Source: Elusimicrobium minutum Pei191
GTDB taxonomy: Bacteria; Elusimicrobiota; Elusimicrobia; Elusimicrobiales; Elusimicrobiaceae
NCBI RefSeq assembly: GCF_000020145.1
Contig: NC_010644.1
Span: 1,550,001 to 1,614,000 of the forward strand
Length of the DNA: 64,000 nucleotides
Direction of reading: 5' to 3'
Of the stretch, positions 1 to 7,440 are shown in pieces (position 1 is the first letter of the stretch; each line of letters opens with the position of its first letter). A program made the position numbers and the translations under genes. The notes beneath the pieces are model-generated. The model worked only from the letters and a program-made list of their open reading frames with translations, was not told where the DNA came from and searched no databases.

Positions 1-120
1 ATAAATATTGCTTCTATGGATAATCAAACGCAGGACACAGTGGCAAAAACGTTTGGTAAAAGCTTCATAACAGAAGCAGAAAAAGCATGTGGCAAAATGC
101 CGAAGAACATTAAAATTTAA
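1..120 (+). CDS. C-terminal end of an unidentified protein (cut by window start)
   Basis: The first frame is open from base 1 and ends in TAA at 118-120, giving 39 residues that are rich in Lys, Ala and Thr (ending KMPKNIKI). There is a Met at residue 6, but no ribosome binding site precedes it, so this is read as the tail of a gene starting left of the window. It lies inside the integrated element that ends at 1766. The stop codon falls inside the left arm of the inverted repeat 111-145. No family is recognised from so short a piece. Confidence 0.5.
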   Translation: MNIASMDNQTQDTVAKTFGKSFITEAEKACGKMPKNIKI

Positions 121-145
121 TATCAATATATATAGTAATACTATA
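111..145. repeat. Left arm of a 35-bp imperfect inverted repeat
   Basis: Bases 111-145 are the reverse complement of 287-321 with about three mismatches in 35 positions, counted by hand. The arm overlaps the stop codon of the gene ending at 120. The two arms enclose about 140 bases with no recognised gene. The pair may be a miniature transposable unit, a large bidirectional terminator or a structured 3' region between converging genes. Confidence 0.7.
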
Positions 146-286
146 GCGGAGCGGACAGAGCGGCTTTTAACAGCCTTATTTTATTAGTGCAACAACAGCT
201 TATATTCTGCGGTGTTTGTAAATGGTTTGCGGAGTAGCAATTTACATCTATACTATCTCTTCAAATCTGCGTCTAAATGTATTTTT

Positions 287-321
287 TATACTATTAGTAT
301 ATATATTGGTATTAAATTTTA
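287..321. repeat. Right arm of the 35-bp inverted repeat
   Basis: Partner of 111-145. It ends seven bases before the stop codon of the leftward ribbon-helix-helix gene, so each arm sits at the 3' end of one of two converging genes. Confidence 0.7.
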
Positions 322-327
322 TTGTTT

Positions 328-492
328 TTATTTAACCCTTAGATATTGCTCTAACGCCTTCCTAATAACCCAAGATACACTCCTATCTTCTTTTGCAGTA
401 TGAGCATTGAGTGCTTTAAGCAGCTTTTCATTAAGAACAAAGCTGACTGTTATATTATTATTTTCTGAACTTTCTTTAGTTGTTTTTGCCAT
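328..492 (-). CDS. Small ribbon-helix-helix (CopG/MetJ-like) DNA-binding protein
   Basis: A 54-residue protein if translation starts at the Met at 492 (MAKTTKESSE); an upstream in-frame Met at 510 would add six residues. The body reads as a short beta strand (ITVSFVLN) followed by two helices (EKLLKALNAHTAKED and SVSWVIRKALEQYL), the pattern of the ribbon-helix-helix fold. Such proteins are usually dimeric repressors or antitoxins. It is divergent from the integrase at 592, with 99 bases between, so it may control that promoter (inference). A TATAAT box lies six bases before the 492 ATG on the minus strand, which would make the message leaderless. No toxin gene is seen beside it. Confidence 0.7.
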   Translation of the reverse strand: MAKTTKESSENNNITVSFVLNEKLLKALNAHTAKEDRSVSWVIRKALEQYLRVK

Positions 493-536
493 ATATTTAT
501 TATAGCACAAAAGATAATGATAGATATTGAAAGCTA

Positions 537-565
537 TTTACTAATAGTTATCAATATGTTATAAT
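537..565 (+). promoter_or_regulatory. Putative sigma-70-type promoter of the integrase gene
   Basis: TTTACT (537-542), a 17-base spacer, then TATAAT (560-565), followed by an AGAGGT ribosome binding site about six bases before the ATG at 592. Found by eye. Confidence 0.5.
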
Positions 566-591
566 AGTGTATATTGCTATAGAGGTCAGAA

Positions 592-1605
592 ATGGGCGTT
601 TTTGAAACAGAAAACGGAACATGGGGTATTGATTACAGATATAAAAGCAAGCGTTATAAAAGAGTTGTTGCTATAACCAGAAAGCTTGCCTTAGACATTG
701 AGCGTAAAATACTAACAGATATTAAAGAAGGCAAGTTTTTCCCTGATTTAGATAAGCAAGATGTTACATTCGCCGAAATAGCAGAGAGATATTGGTCTCT
801 TCACGGCAGAAAAACTAGAGGCGCACAAACTTTTAAATATACCTTTGACATAATTCTTTCACGTTTCGGACATATGAAAGTTGCCGATATAACGACAGAA
901 GACATACAAAAATTTTATAATGACACTTGGGAAAGGACATCTCCTTCAACTGCAAACCGCCACTTTTCTTTATTCCGCGCCATAATTAATAAAGCATTAA
1001 ACCTCAAATTATATAAAGGACAGAATCCTTGTATTGGAGTAGTGCGACAACGTGACAATCCACCCAGAGACAAATATTTTACAAAGGAAGACATCAAAAG
1101 CCTTTTAGTAACGGCAGAGAACAGGCTTAAACCTATTATTGCTTTTGCAGTATTAACGGGCTGTCGTAAAATGGAAATCCTTAATCTTCGCTGGAAAGAT
1201 GTAGATTTTTACGGCGGTATTATTAGAATTACAATGTCTAAGTCAGGCAAACCGAGAGAAATCCCATTAGCAAACGATTTAAGACCAATACTACTAGCCA
1301 TGCATACTAATCCACAAGATAAAGTATTTAACATTACAGTGCCCGCATTAAAATATTCTTTTAATAAACTGCTAAAGAAACTTGGCTTTGAAGGCTACTG
1401 TTTCCACACCTGCCGTCATACATTTGCCAGTCTGTATATGCAAAACGATGGCAATATTACCGATTTACAGCGTATATTAGGCCATGCAACAATAGAGCTA
1501 ACCATGCGATATTCACATTTTAGCCCCCAATACATTCAGCAAACCATTAAAGTTATGGATGGAATTATTGCTTTATCTGAAAATAAGCTTTTAGAGCTAA
1601 CCTAA
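592..1605 (+). CDS. Tyrosine recombinase / phage-type integrase
   Basis: A 337-residue site-specific recombinase of the phage integrase family. Residues about 1-50 form an arm-binding-like N-terminal part, 58-140 a SAM-like core-binding domain (FAEIAERYW onward), and 165-320 the catalytic domain. Visible catalytic residues are Arg192 (TGCRKMEIL), Lys217 (SKSGK), His272 and Arg275 (HTCRH), His298 (LGHAT) and the nucleophile Tyr307 (MRYSH), so the enzyme looks intact. A fragment of tRNA-Gly follows about 120 bases downstream, the usual attachment target of this family. The gene therefore marks the right end of an integrated element that extends left beyond the window. The start is supported by AGAGGT six bases upstream. 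Confidence 0.95.
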   Translation: MGVFETENGTWGIDYRYKSKRYKRVVAITRKLALDIERKILTDIKEGKFFPDLDKQDVTFAEIAERYWSLHGRKTRGAQTFKYTFDIILSRFGHMKVADITTEDIQKFYNDTWERTSPSTANRHFSLFRAIINKALNLKLYKGQNPCIGVVRQRDNPPRDKYFTKEDIKSLLVTAENRLKPIIAFAVLTGCRKMEILNLRWKDVDFYGGIIRITMSKSGKPREIPLANDLRPILLAMHTNPQDKVFNITVPALKYSFNKLLKKLGFEGYCFHTCRHTFASLYMQNDGNITDLQRILGHATIELTMRYSHFSPQYIQQTIKVMDGIIALSENKLLELT

Positions 1606-1722
1606 AAACATCGTTTCTGAGACATTATGGGAAGGTTTTGGTAAGATTTCACTATTTCAAATTTGACTCGTCGTCGTACATAAGACGATAATATCTTATT
1701 TTTATTAAATTCAATCAAAATT

Positions 1723-1766
1723 TTGCCAAGGTTGAGACGAGGGTTCGATTCCCTTCGCCCGCTCCA
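1723..1766 (+). repeat. 3' half of tRNA-Gly(GCC): attachment-site scar of the integrated element
   Basis: From the anticodon loop (TTGCCAA, anticodon GCC at 1725-1727) the sequence runs through the 3' anticodon stem (GGTTG), a short variable loop, a complete T arm (GAGGG-TTCGATT-CCCTT), the 3' acceptor strand CGCCCGC, U73 and an encoded CCA ending at 1766. No D arm or 5' acceptor strand precedes it, so this is a fragment and not a working gene. Tyrosine integrases commonly recombine at such 3' halves. The intact tRNA-Gly(GCC) is predicted at the other, left end of the element. Confidence 0.85.
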
Positions 1767-1769
1767 TTT

Positions 1770-1800
1770 AAACCCTTCATTTTTAGTGAAGGGTTTTTCT
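1770..1800 (+). terminator. Intrinsic terminator after the tRNA-Gly fragment
   Basis: A perfect ten-base stem (AAACCCTTCA / TGAAGGGTTT) with a seven-base loop, followed by TTCT. It is probably the original terminator of the tRNA-Gly gene, separated from it by the insertion. Confidence 0.75.
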
Positions 1801-1932
1801 ATTAGTATACTATCAGGTATGTTCACTAATCGCCGCAATATATTAAACAAACAACAAAAGTTATGGATGGCGTTATTAGTTTCCCAGAGGGTAGCAACAT
1901 CCCCCTTTTAGAAAATCCGCCGAAATAAATCT

Positions 1933-3420
1933 TTATCTCTGCTTGGGTTCCATATAAATAGGCATAATGATTCCATTTTCTGATTCTTTTTGCGGCTTCA
2001 TGGCTTCTTCTATTCCAACAGCAAGGCAGAGATAGGTCAATGCAGAGTGAGTTAATTTTAATATTTTAATAGTTTTTTTAAGCAAGTCTGTTTCAGATAT
2101 AACTGGAGTTTCTTCATCACGGGGAATCATCATTACTCTTAAAAACTTATGCTCCAAATGGTCTCTGATATTTTTTAATCCCTCGGCATCAGGTTCAATA
2201 CAATACACATCACTTGTTGTATATGCAAAGTCTTTACTTAAATAAAACAATCCTCGCAGGGGCCAATTTTTTCTCTTATCAAATATTTTTAACAACCCCT
2301 CTTTCTCTTTTGCATCTTTATACCATACGTTTCTAAAGTTAAACATTTTGGTGTGTTTCAGTTCATAAAAATCATTAATAAAAAAAGAAATTTTATCTAA
2401 TATAGAATATGCAGTTTTAAAAGCCAGTTTGATTTTTTCTATACATAAGTCATTCCTTTCCCCGCTATATGTGTCAATAATATAAACCTCTTTATCAGAA
2501 AAATGAGTTGTATAATCATAAAGTTGCCCTTCATAGCATAAATATCTTGCTGTAATGAATTCCTGTTTTAACTGATTGAAATAAGGGTAGTATTTAGGCA
2601 TACCAACCGCTCCATATGTAACCATTGACGGCATATGAATAGAATCACTGGTTTCTCTGTAATATTCAATAAGATTTAAGTTGTTTAAAACTAGTCCATG
2701 GTATCTACACCAAAACCTATAATCTGCCTCTTGCCTGTCGTTATATACTTTGTTTGCGTGAGTTTTCTTAAGTCCGCTCCTCTTAATTTTCATTTCATCA
2801 AGGAATTCCAAACGTCTCTGAAAAGGTTGCCTGGCGTGGTCTTCAACTGTATCAGACGCAATGGCTCTTTTAAGTAAATCCTCACTGTATAGATACATTT
2901 CAGCTCTGGCAGTATCATAAATCATGGTATTTGCTAAATCCATAAGCCCTATACCTTTACCACCAAGAGCCATACCAAAATTGGGAATGGTTGCTATAGC
3001 TTTATCCCAATACTCCATAGCATCGTTTGTTCGGCCTAAAGTATTTAATAAATTTGCCAGGTTAGTATAAATAATGACCCTAAAGCTGGGAGGATATTTT
3101 TCAAAAGCAGGCTCTAAAAGTGTTTTTCTTAAATAAAAAATTTCTTTACCAAAGGCCTCACTATCCCAATCCCATGGAGTTCCACTGTTTTTTGCCACAC
3201 AACTCCAGGCATTTGCTACAACATGGTATAAATGGGTTTTGAGGCTACTTATAGGCTTTCTTTTGAATAGTTCTTCCGCAAGGCTTATTGCTTTAAGCGC
3301 AAGGGCAGGGTTGTGATTATTCAATGCAGTATTAACCATGCCTGCTAATAGCGTGCAGGCATCTTTAATCTTAACTCCCTTCAAATCATTTATTTTGTCA
3401 TAATTAACATTTTTTACCAT
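1933..3420 (-). CDS. TPR protein with C-terminal HEPN domain (LA2681-like)
   Basis: A 495-residue protein with no signal peptide. The N-terminal half (about 20-170) is helical and repeat-like, with TPR-type segments such as NLANLLNTLGRTNDAMEYWDKAI. The C-terminal half (about 330-480) resembles the HEPN domain of the LA2681 family, with an R-x4-H motif at Arg419-His424 (RDHLEH). HEPN domains with this motif are often metal-independent RNases found in defence and toxin systems; here that is inference from fold and motif. No nucleotidyltransferase partner is seen. The gene sits alone, just outside the tRNA-Gly scar and before the core genes, in a low-GC stretch typical of accessory DNA. No clear ribosome binding site precedes the ATG. 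Confidence 0.65.
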   Translation of the reverse strand: MVKNVNYDKINDLKGVKIKDACTLLAGMVNTALNNHNPALALKAISLAEELFKRKPISSLKTHLYHVVANAWSCVAKNSGTPWDWDSEAFGKEIFYLRKTLLEPAFEKYPPSFRVIIYTNLANLLNTLGRTNDAMEYWDKAIATIPNFGMALGGKGIGLMDLANTMIYDTARAEMYLYSEDLLKRAIASDTVEDHARQPFQRRLEFLDEMKIKRSGLKKTHANKVYNDRQEADYRFWCRYHGLVLNNLNLIEYYRETSDSIHMPSMVTYGAVGMPKYYPYFNQLKQEFITARYLCYEGQLYDYTTHFSDKEVYIIDTYSGERNDLCIEKIKLAFKTAYSILDKISFFINDFYELKHTKMFNFRNVWYKDAKEKEGLLKIFDKRKNWPLRGLFYLSKDFAYTTSDVYCIEPDAEGLKNIRDHLEHKFLRVMMIPRDEETPVISETDLLKKTIKILKLTHSALTYLCLAVGIEEAMKPQKESENGIIMPIYMEPKQR

Positions 3421-3543
3421 AGTTATAATATAGCTTTTTTAGTGCTTTTGGGAAGAATAAAGGAAGAGCAGGGTGTTTTCGGGTTTCAGACAATTTTAAT
3501 TCTACGACGTAAACGCCCGCTTATTTCATGGGGGCGCCCAGCT

Positions 3544-3566
3544 ATCTTGAAGCTTTATATCAAGAT
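3544..3566 (+). terminator. Hairpin followed by T-rich sequence
   Basis: Seven-base perfect stem ATCTTGA / TCAAGAT with a nine-base loop, then TCGTTTTTCTTCTT. It could be the first of two tandem terminators. Confidence 0.45.
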
Positions 3567-3595
3567 TCGTTTTTCTTCTTCGCTTTTTGTATTTA

Positions 3596-3624
3596 AAAGC
3601 CTCTCACTAAGAGAGGCTTTTTTA
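3596..3624 (+). terminator. Intrinsic terminator
   Basis: Ten-base stem AAAGCCTCTC / GAGAGGCTTT with a five-base loop, followed by TTTA. Confidence 0.75.
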
Positions 3625-3714
3625 TTTAACCTATAACACTCCCTCACAAACCATCACTTTATCCGCTTTTCTAAAATATGGAAACCTTTAAAAGAATTCA
3701 CTTAATTCTACAAA

Positions 3715-3744
3715 TTGACTAAATATACAAAATAGTTTTAAAAT
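3715..3744 (+). promoter_or_regulatory. Putative promoter of the 58-codon membrane protein gene
   Basis: TTGACT (3715-3720), an 18-base spacer and TAAAAT (3739-3744), about 75 bases upstream of the ATG at 3821. Found by eye. Confidence 0.45.
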
Positions 3745-3820
3745 AGATTTTACTCCATCCCCCATAATAAAAATATAAGGATTTAAGATGGAAAAAATGC
3801 CTAATGAGAGGAGATGAAAA

Positions 3821-3997
3821 ATGAAAGATAACTTTAGTTTTTTTGACCATATCGGAACAGGAAACGGCCTGGAAACCATTGGGGATCAAATGCGCCGTGA
3901 GAAAAGAGTAATAAACTATGAAAAAAGAAACACGACAATATCATTATTAACTTTGATTGTTGCGGTAATTACTCTTATAGTTGTGATTATAAAGTAA
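3821..3997 (+). CDS. Small single-pass membrane protein, unknown function
   Basis: A 58-codon gene with a strong GAGAGGAG ribosome binding site just upstream. The first 35 residues are polar and charged (MKDNFSFFDHIGTGNG, then a Lys/Arg-rich stretch), and residues about 38-57 form one hydrophobic helix rich in Leu, Ile and Val, ending in Lys. This predicts an inner-membrane protein with the basic N-terminus in the cytoplasm. A nine-codon reading frame (start 3788) ends close to the ribosome binding site and might act as a leader peptide, although this may be chance. No family is recognised. It could be a phage- or toxin-type small membrane protein given its accessory location. Confidence 0.65.
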   Translation: MKDNFSFFDHIGTGNGLETIGDQMRREKRVINYEKRNTTISLLTLIVAVITLIVVIIK

Positions 3998-4153
3998 ATT
4001 CAAATAAAACCATATGTTTTATAAAAATATTTCCTTAATCACAAGTTGTAAATCTTAATCTATTTTACCAGTGATTTTTTATTAAAATAATTTCTAAATA
4101 AAATTATATTCTTTATTGTAGGAAATTTTTTGAAAAACTTTACAAAAACAAAT

Positions 4154-4189
4154 AAAACCCCGCCCGCAAATACTTGCGGGCGGGGTTTT
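4154..4189 (-). terminator. Strong terminator of the tmk-holB-metG operon
   Basis: Sixteen-base perfect stem (AAAACCCCGCCCGCAA / TTGCGGGCGGGGTTTT) with a four-base loop and A/T runs on both sides, so it may work in both directions. It lies ten bases past the metG stop. Confidence 0.9.
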
Positions 4190-4199
4190 AAACTAAATA

Positions 4200-5702
4200 T
4201 TATTTTTTAACTTCAAGTCTGGGAAATAACGGAGCGTATTTTTGCACCGGCCCCGGCGCTAGGCGCTTTTTCATTTCCGCGCCTGTGGCAGGCATAAAAG
4301 GTTCTACCCACACCGCCACTTTTCTTAAAGCATGTATTAAATCAATAATAACGTTTTTTGCCGCTGCCTCATCGGTCTTGGCAAGTGCCCAGGGTTTTGT
4401 TTCGTCAATATATCTGTTCATATCGCCTATAAGGCTCCAAACAGCTTCCAAGGTTTTATCTAAAGCAAGCTCGGACATGTGTTCTTCAACCGCTTTGTCT
4501 ACATTAGCCGCTTTTACTAAAAGCGGACTTTTATATTCTCCTTCCGCCGGCAAATCGCCGTATTTGACAGCCATGTTAAGCGTGCGGGAAAGAAGGTTGC
4601 CCAAGTCGTTAGCCAAATCGGCATTATATCTTTTTATAAAAGAATCCATACTGAAATCGCCGTCCGCGCCGAAAGGAACTTCCCTGAAAAGGAAAAACCT
4701 TAAAGGATCTAAACCGTATTCATCGGCTACTTTTTTAGGGTCAACAATATTGCCTAATGTTTTAGACATTTTTTCCCCTTCAACAGTCCACCAACCGTGC
4801 GCGAAAACTTTTTTAGGAGTGGGTATTCCCAAAGCCATAAGCATTGCGGGCCAAATAACCATGTGAAAACGCGCTATTTCTTTGCCTATCAAATGGACAT
4901 CAGCGGGCCAAACATCCTCAAAACTGTTAAGGCCCACTTTTTTTAACTCTTCTTTAAAAAATTCTTTATCTTCACAAATATTTAAGCCAAGTCCCGCCGC
5001 GCTGGCGTAATTAATAAGCGCGTCAAACCACACATAAATTGTGTGTTTGGGGTTGCTTTTAACAGGTATGCCCCAGGCTACTTTTGTGCGTGTTACGGAC
5101 AAGTCCTTAAGCCCGCTTTTCACAAAGTTAGTTATCTCGGCTGAGCGGAACTTGGGGTTTAAAAAAGAAGGGTTGCTTTCATAAAATTTAAGCAAAGCGT
5201 CTTGGTATTTTGAAAGTTTAAAGAAATAGGTTTCTTCTTTAACTTCCGTTAAAGGTTTTTTGTGAATGGGGCAAATGCCTTCGGGCGCTTCGGTTTCGTC
5301 CATATAAGCTTCGCACGAGTTGCAGTACATGCCGCTGTAATGGCCTAAATAAATATCACCTTTGGCTATAAGTATTTCAAAAATCTGCTGCACTGTTTCT
5401 TCGTGGCGTTTATCCGTTGTTCTTATAAAATCGTCATATTTTATATCAAGAATTTTCCAAAGTTCTTTATACGCATCTACAACCTGGTCGCACCACGCTT
5501 TGGGCGACATACCCGCCTTTTCAGCCGCTTTTTCTATATTAATACCGTGCTCGTCGGTGCCGGTTAAAAAATGTACTTCTTCGCCGCGTGATCTTTTGTA
5601 TCTGCTTACAATATCGCAAGCCAGCGTTGTGTAAGAGTGGCCTATGTGCGGATACGCGTTAACATAATAAATAGGCGTGGTAATATAAAACTTCTTTGTC
5701 AT
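4200..5702 (-). CDS. metG: Methionyl-tRNA synthetase
   Basis: A 500-residue class I aminoacyl-tRNA synthetase that charges tRNA-Met. The HIGH motif is at about residues 19-22 (PHIGHSY). A zinc-binding insertion with CNSC and a CPIH pair lies near 127-147, the single-zinc form. The KMSKS loop appears as GEKMSKTLGN, and the helical anticodon-binding domain fills the C-terminal third. The length fits the short form without the C-terminal tRNA-binding extension found in longer family members. It is the last gene of tmk-holB-metG and is followed by a strong terminator. Confidence 0.97.
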   Translation of the reverse strand: MTKKFYITTPIYYVNAYPHIGHSYTTLACDIVSRYKRSRGEEVHFLTGTDEHGINIEKAAEKAGMSPKAWCDQVVDAYKELWKILDIKYDDFIRTTDKRHEETVQQIFEILIAKGDIYLGHYSGMYCNSCEAYMDETEAPEGICPIHKKPLTEVKEETYFFKLSKYQDALLKFYESNPSFLNPKFRSAEITNFVKSGLKDLSVTRTKVAWGIPVKSNPKHTIYVWFDALINYASAAGLGLNICEDKEFFKEELKKVGLNSFEDVWPADVHLIGKEIARFHMVIWPAMLMALGIPTPKKVFAHGWWTVEGEKMSKTLGNIVDPKKVADEYGLDPLRFFLFREVPFGADGDFSMDSFIKRYNADLANDLGNLLSRTLNMAVKYGDLPAEGEYKSPLLVKAANVDKAVEEHMSELALDKTLEAVWSLIGDMNRYIDETKPWALAKTDEAAAKNVIIDLIHALRKVAVWVEPFMPATGAEMKKRLAPGPVQKYAPLFPRLEVKK

Positions 5703-5720
5703 ATTTCTCCTTAACTTTTG

Positions 5721-6683
5721 CTAATTAAATAATTGCTGATTAAATTCACCCGTTTCCATTAAGGCTGTTTCTAAAGCCAGCGAGGGGGAAACGTTTCTTG
5801 AAACAGCGTATCTATAGTATGAAAGCTGTTTTAATGTCTGTTTAATTTTTTCTTTTATTTGAACATCTTTTTCTTTGGTCCACATATCATGCAGGCCTTG
5901 TGCAGCCATATCTAAAATTACGTAAGCCTCTCCCCTGGCCTGCGCCAAAGTACGACTTAAGGTTGCAGCCGCCTCATAAGGAAAAGTTTCCGCCGATGCG
6001 TCCGCCCCGTTTAAATTTTCCAAAACGTTTATAACTTCGCGCGCTTTACCTGCCGATCCGCCCGAAAACCTTGCCGCCCTTGCCGCTAAATCAGCGTCAA
6101 TTCCACAAAACGTTAATATGTCAACAACATTTTTAGCTTTTAAAGGCGCGAATGGAACAGCCTGGCAGCGTGACTTTATTGTGCTTAACATTAAATCTTT
6201 TTTAGCGCAGTTTAAAATCCATACGGTATTTGCGGCGGGCTCTTCAATAAATTTTAAAAGGGCGTTGGCGGCGTCGGGCAGCATGGTTTCGGCGTGGTCT
6301 AAAACAAGCACTTTATAGCGGGCCGTCATTATTTTTTGCTGTGATTTTGTAGTCATGTCCCTCACAGCTTCAATATTCATATGCTGCTGCTTTTCCACTT
6401 CCTTACCGGTAAGCCCCGCCTGATACGCAAAATCGCCCCACACAAAATCTGGGTGCGTATTAGCTATAATATTTTTGCAGTTCAAACATGTTCCGCAGGA
6501 ATCAAATTCCGCGCGCGCGGCTTCGTCCGTGCAGTTAAGCGCCATTGCAAATTTTTTTGCCGTTAACGCTTTACCTGTACCTTTTGGGCCGTAAAAAAGC
6601 ATAGCCTGCGGAATACGGCCCGAAGCTATAAATTTTTTTAACTGGTTAATTGTTTTTTCCTGCCCTAAAATATCTCTAAACAT
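5721..6683 (-). CDS. holB: DNA polymerase III delta-prime subunit (clamp loader)
   Basis: A 320-residue AAA+ protein of the DnaX/HolB family, part of the clamp-loader complex that opens the beta clamp. The N-terminal ATPase fold has a P-loop (GPKGTGKA, about 32-39) and a four-Cys zinc module (CGTCLNC plus an upstream Cys). The Walker B strand reads VLVLDHAE, and a sensor/arginine-finger-like SRC motif (KSRCQAV) follows. It sits two bases after tmk and 18 bases before metG, a tmk-holB pairing found in many bacteria. The partner dnaX is at 14044 in this window. Confidence 0.9.
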   Translation of the reverse strand: MFRDILGQEKTINQLKKFIASGRIPQAMLFYGPKGTGKALTAKKFAMALNCTDEAARAEFDSCGTCLNCKNIIANTHPDFVWGDFAYQAGLTGKEVEKQQHMNIEAVRDMTTKSQQKIMTARYKVLVLDHAETMLPDAANALLKFIEEPAANTVWILNCAKKDLMLSTIKSRCQAVPFAPLKAKNVVDILTFCGIDADLAARAARFSGGSAGKAREVINVLENLNGADASAETFPYEAAATLSRTLAQARGEAYVILDMAAQGLHDMWTKEKDVQIKEKIKQTLKQLSYYRYAVSRNVSPSLALETALMETGEFNQQLFN

Positions 6684-6685
6684 AT

Positions 6686-7297
6686 TTATAAAATATTAAA
6701 TTCTTTTAAATGCCCCAAAACTTTGGCATGTATTTCTTCAACGGTGTTATCCGCATCTATCAAAACGGCGTTGGGGGTAATTTTTACAAGTTCTTTATAT
6801 CCCTGCCTCATTTTTTCCCTAAACTCATTGCCTTCAAGCTCAAGTCTGTCCGAAAACAAATATTCACCCCTTTCGGTAAAATATTTATCCGACATTAAAA
6901 AAACAAAAGTTAAATCAGGCTGCAAGCCGTGCGTGGCAATATTGTTTACCGTATTAATTAAATCCATATCAAAACCCCTGCCATAGCCTTGGTAAGCGCA
7001 GGTTGACATGGTGTAACGCTCGCAAATAACTATTTTATCTTCCTGTAAAGCGGGCAAAATCTTTTCTTCAGTATGCTGCGCGCGGGAAGCTTCATACAAA
7101 AGAAGTTCCGCTCTGGGGGAAACCGAATTTTCCGGGTCAAGTAAAATTTTTCTTATTCCTTCGGACACCGGTGTTCCGCCGGGCTCTCTAGTTTGTAAAA
7201 CATTATAGCCCGCAGCCTCAAGATATTTTCTTAGCAGGTTTGCCTGCGTGCTTTTGCCGCCTCTGTCCGGGCCTTCAAATACAATAAATTTAGCCAT
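6686..7297 (-). CDS. tmk: Thymidylate kinase
   Basis: A 203-residue dTMP kinase that makes dTDP for DNA synthesis. The P-loop is GPDRGGKST near the N-terminus, the DR-type motif is CERYTMS, and a lid-like Gly/Arg segment (GYGRGFD) follows. The start at 7297 (MAKFIVFEG) is preferred over an upstream in-frame ATG at 7354, because a GAGAG ribosome binding site precedes it and family members begin at this point. It is the first gene of tmk-holB-metG. Confidence 0.93.
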   Translation of the reverse strand: MAKFIVFEGPDRGGKSTQANLLRKYLEAAGYNVLQTREPGGTPVSEGIRKILLDPENSVSPRAELLLYEASRAQHTEEKILPALQEDKIVICERYTMSTCAYQGYGRGFDMDLINTVNNIATHGLQPDLTFVFLMSDKYFTERGEYLFSDRLELEGNEFREKMRQGYKELVKITPNAVLIDADNTVEEIHAKVLGHLKEFNIL

Positions 7298-7372
7298 TAT
7301 AAACTCTCTGAGAAATGTAATGAAAAGCGGGTGAATTACCGCGTAATAATGCACATAAAGTGATTTAAAGAA

Positions 7373-7396
7373 AGCAAAGTCCGTTTGTGCTTTGCT
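7373..7396 (-). terminator. Probable terminator after kdsC
   Basis: Perfect seven-base stem AGCAAAG / CTTTGCT with a ten-base loop between the end of the kdsC-like gene and the start of tmk. It has T-rich flanks on both strands. Confidence 0.5.
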
Positions 7397-7440
7397 CTCT
7401 TTTGATTTTAGCAGTTTTTTAAAACTATTGCTAAGCGCCC

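Larger units (their letters stand above)
3421..3820. other. Gene-poor accessory intergenic region with two hairpins
   Basis: No convincing protein gene lies in these 400 bases apart from the leader of the 58-codon gene at 3821. A TATAAT lies at 3424-3429 on the plus strand. A GC-rich stem (CGCCC / GGGCG, about 3513-3536) is followed by two terminator-like hairpins at 3544-3566 and 3596-3624. Together these could delimit a small plus-strand RNA of about 190 bases, but no known RNA family was recognised. Confidence 0.35.

Noticed and set aside
1602-1850. An 82-residue minus-strand frame with a GRRESNPRL segment
   Set aside because: It is antisense to the tRNA-Gly fragment; such segments are a familiar artefact of tRNA complement translation.
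4285-4866. A 193-residue rightward frame
   Set aside because: It is antisense to metG and has no ribosome binding site or family.
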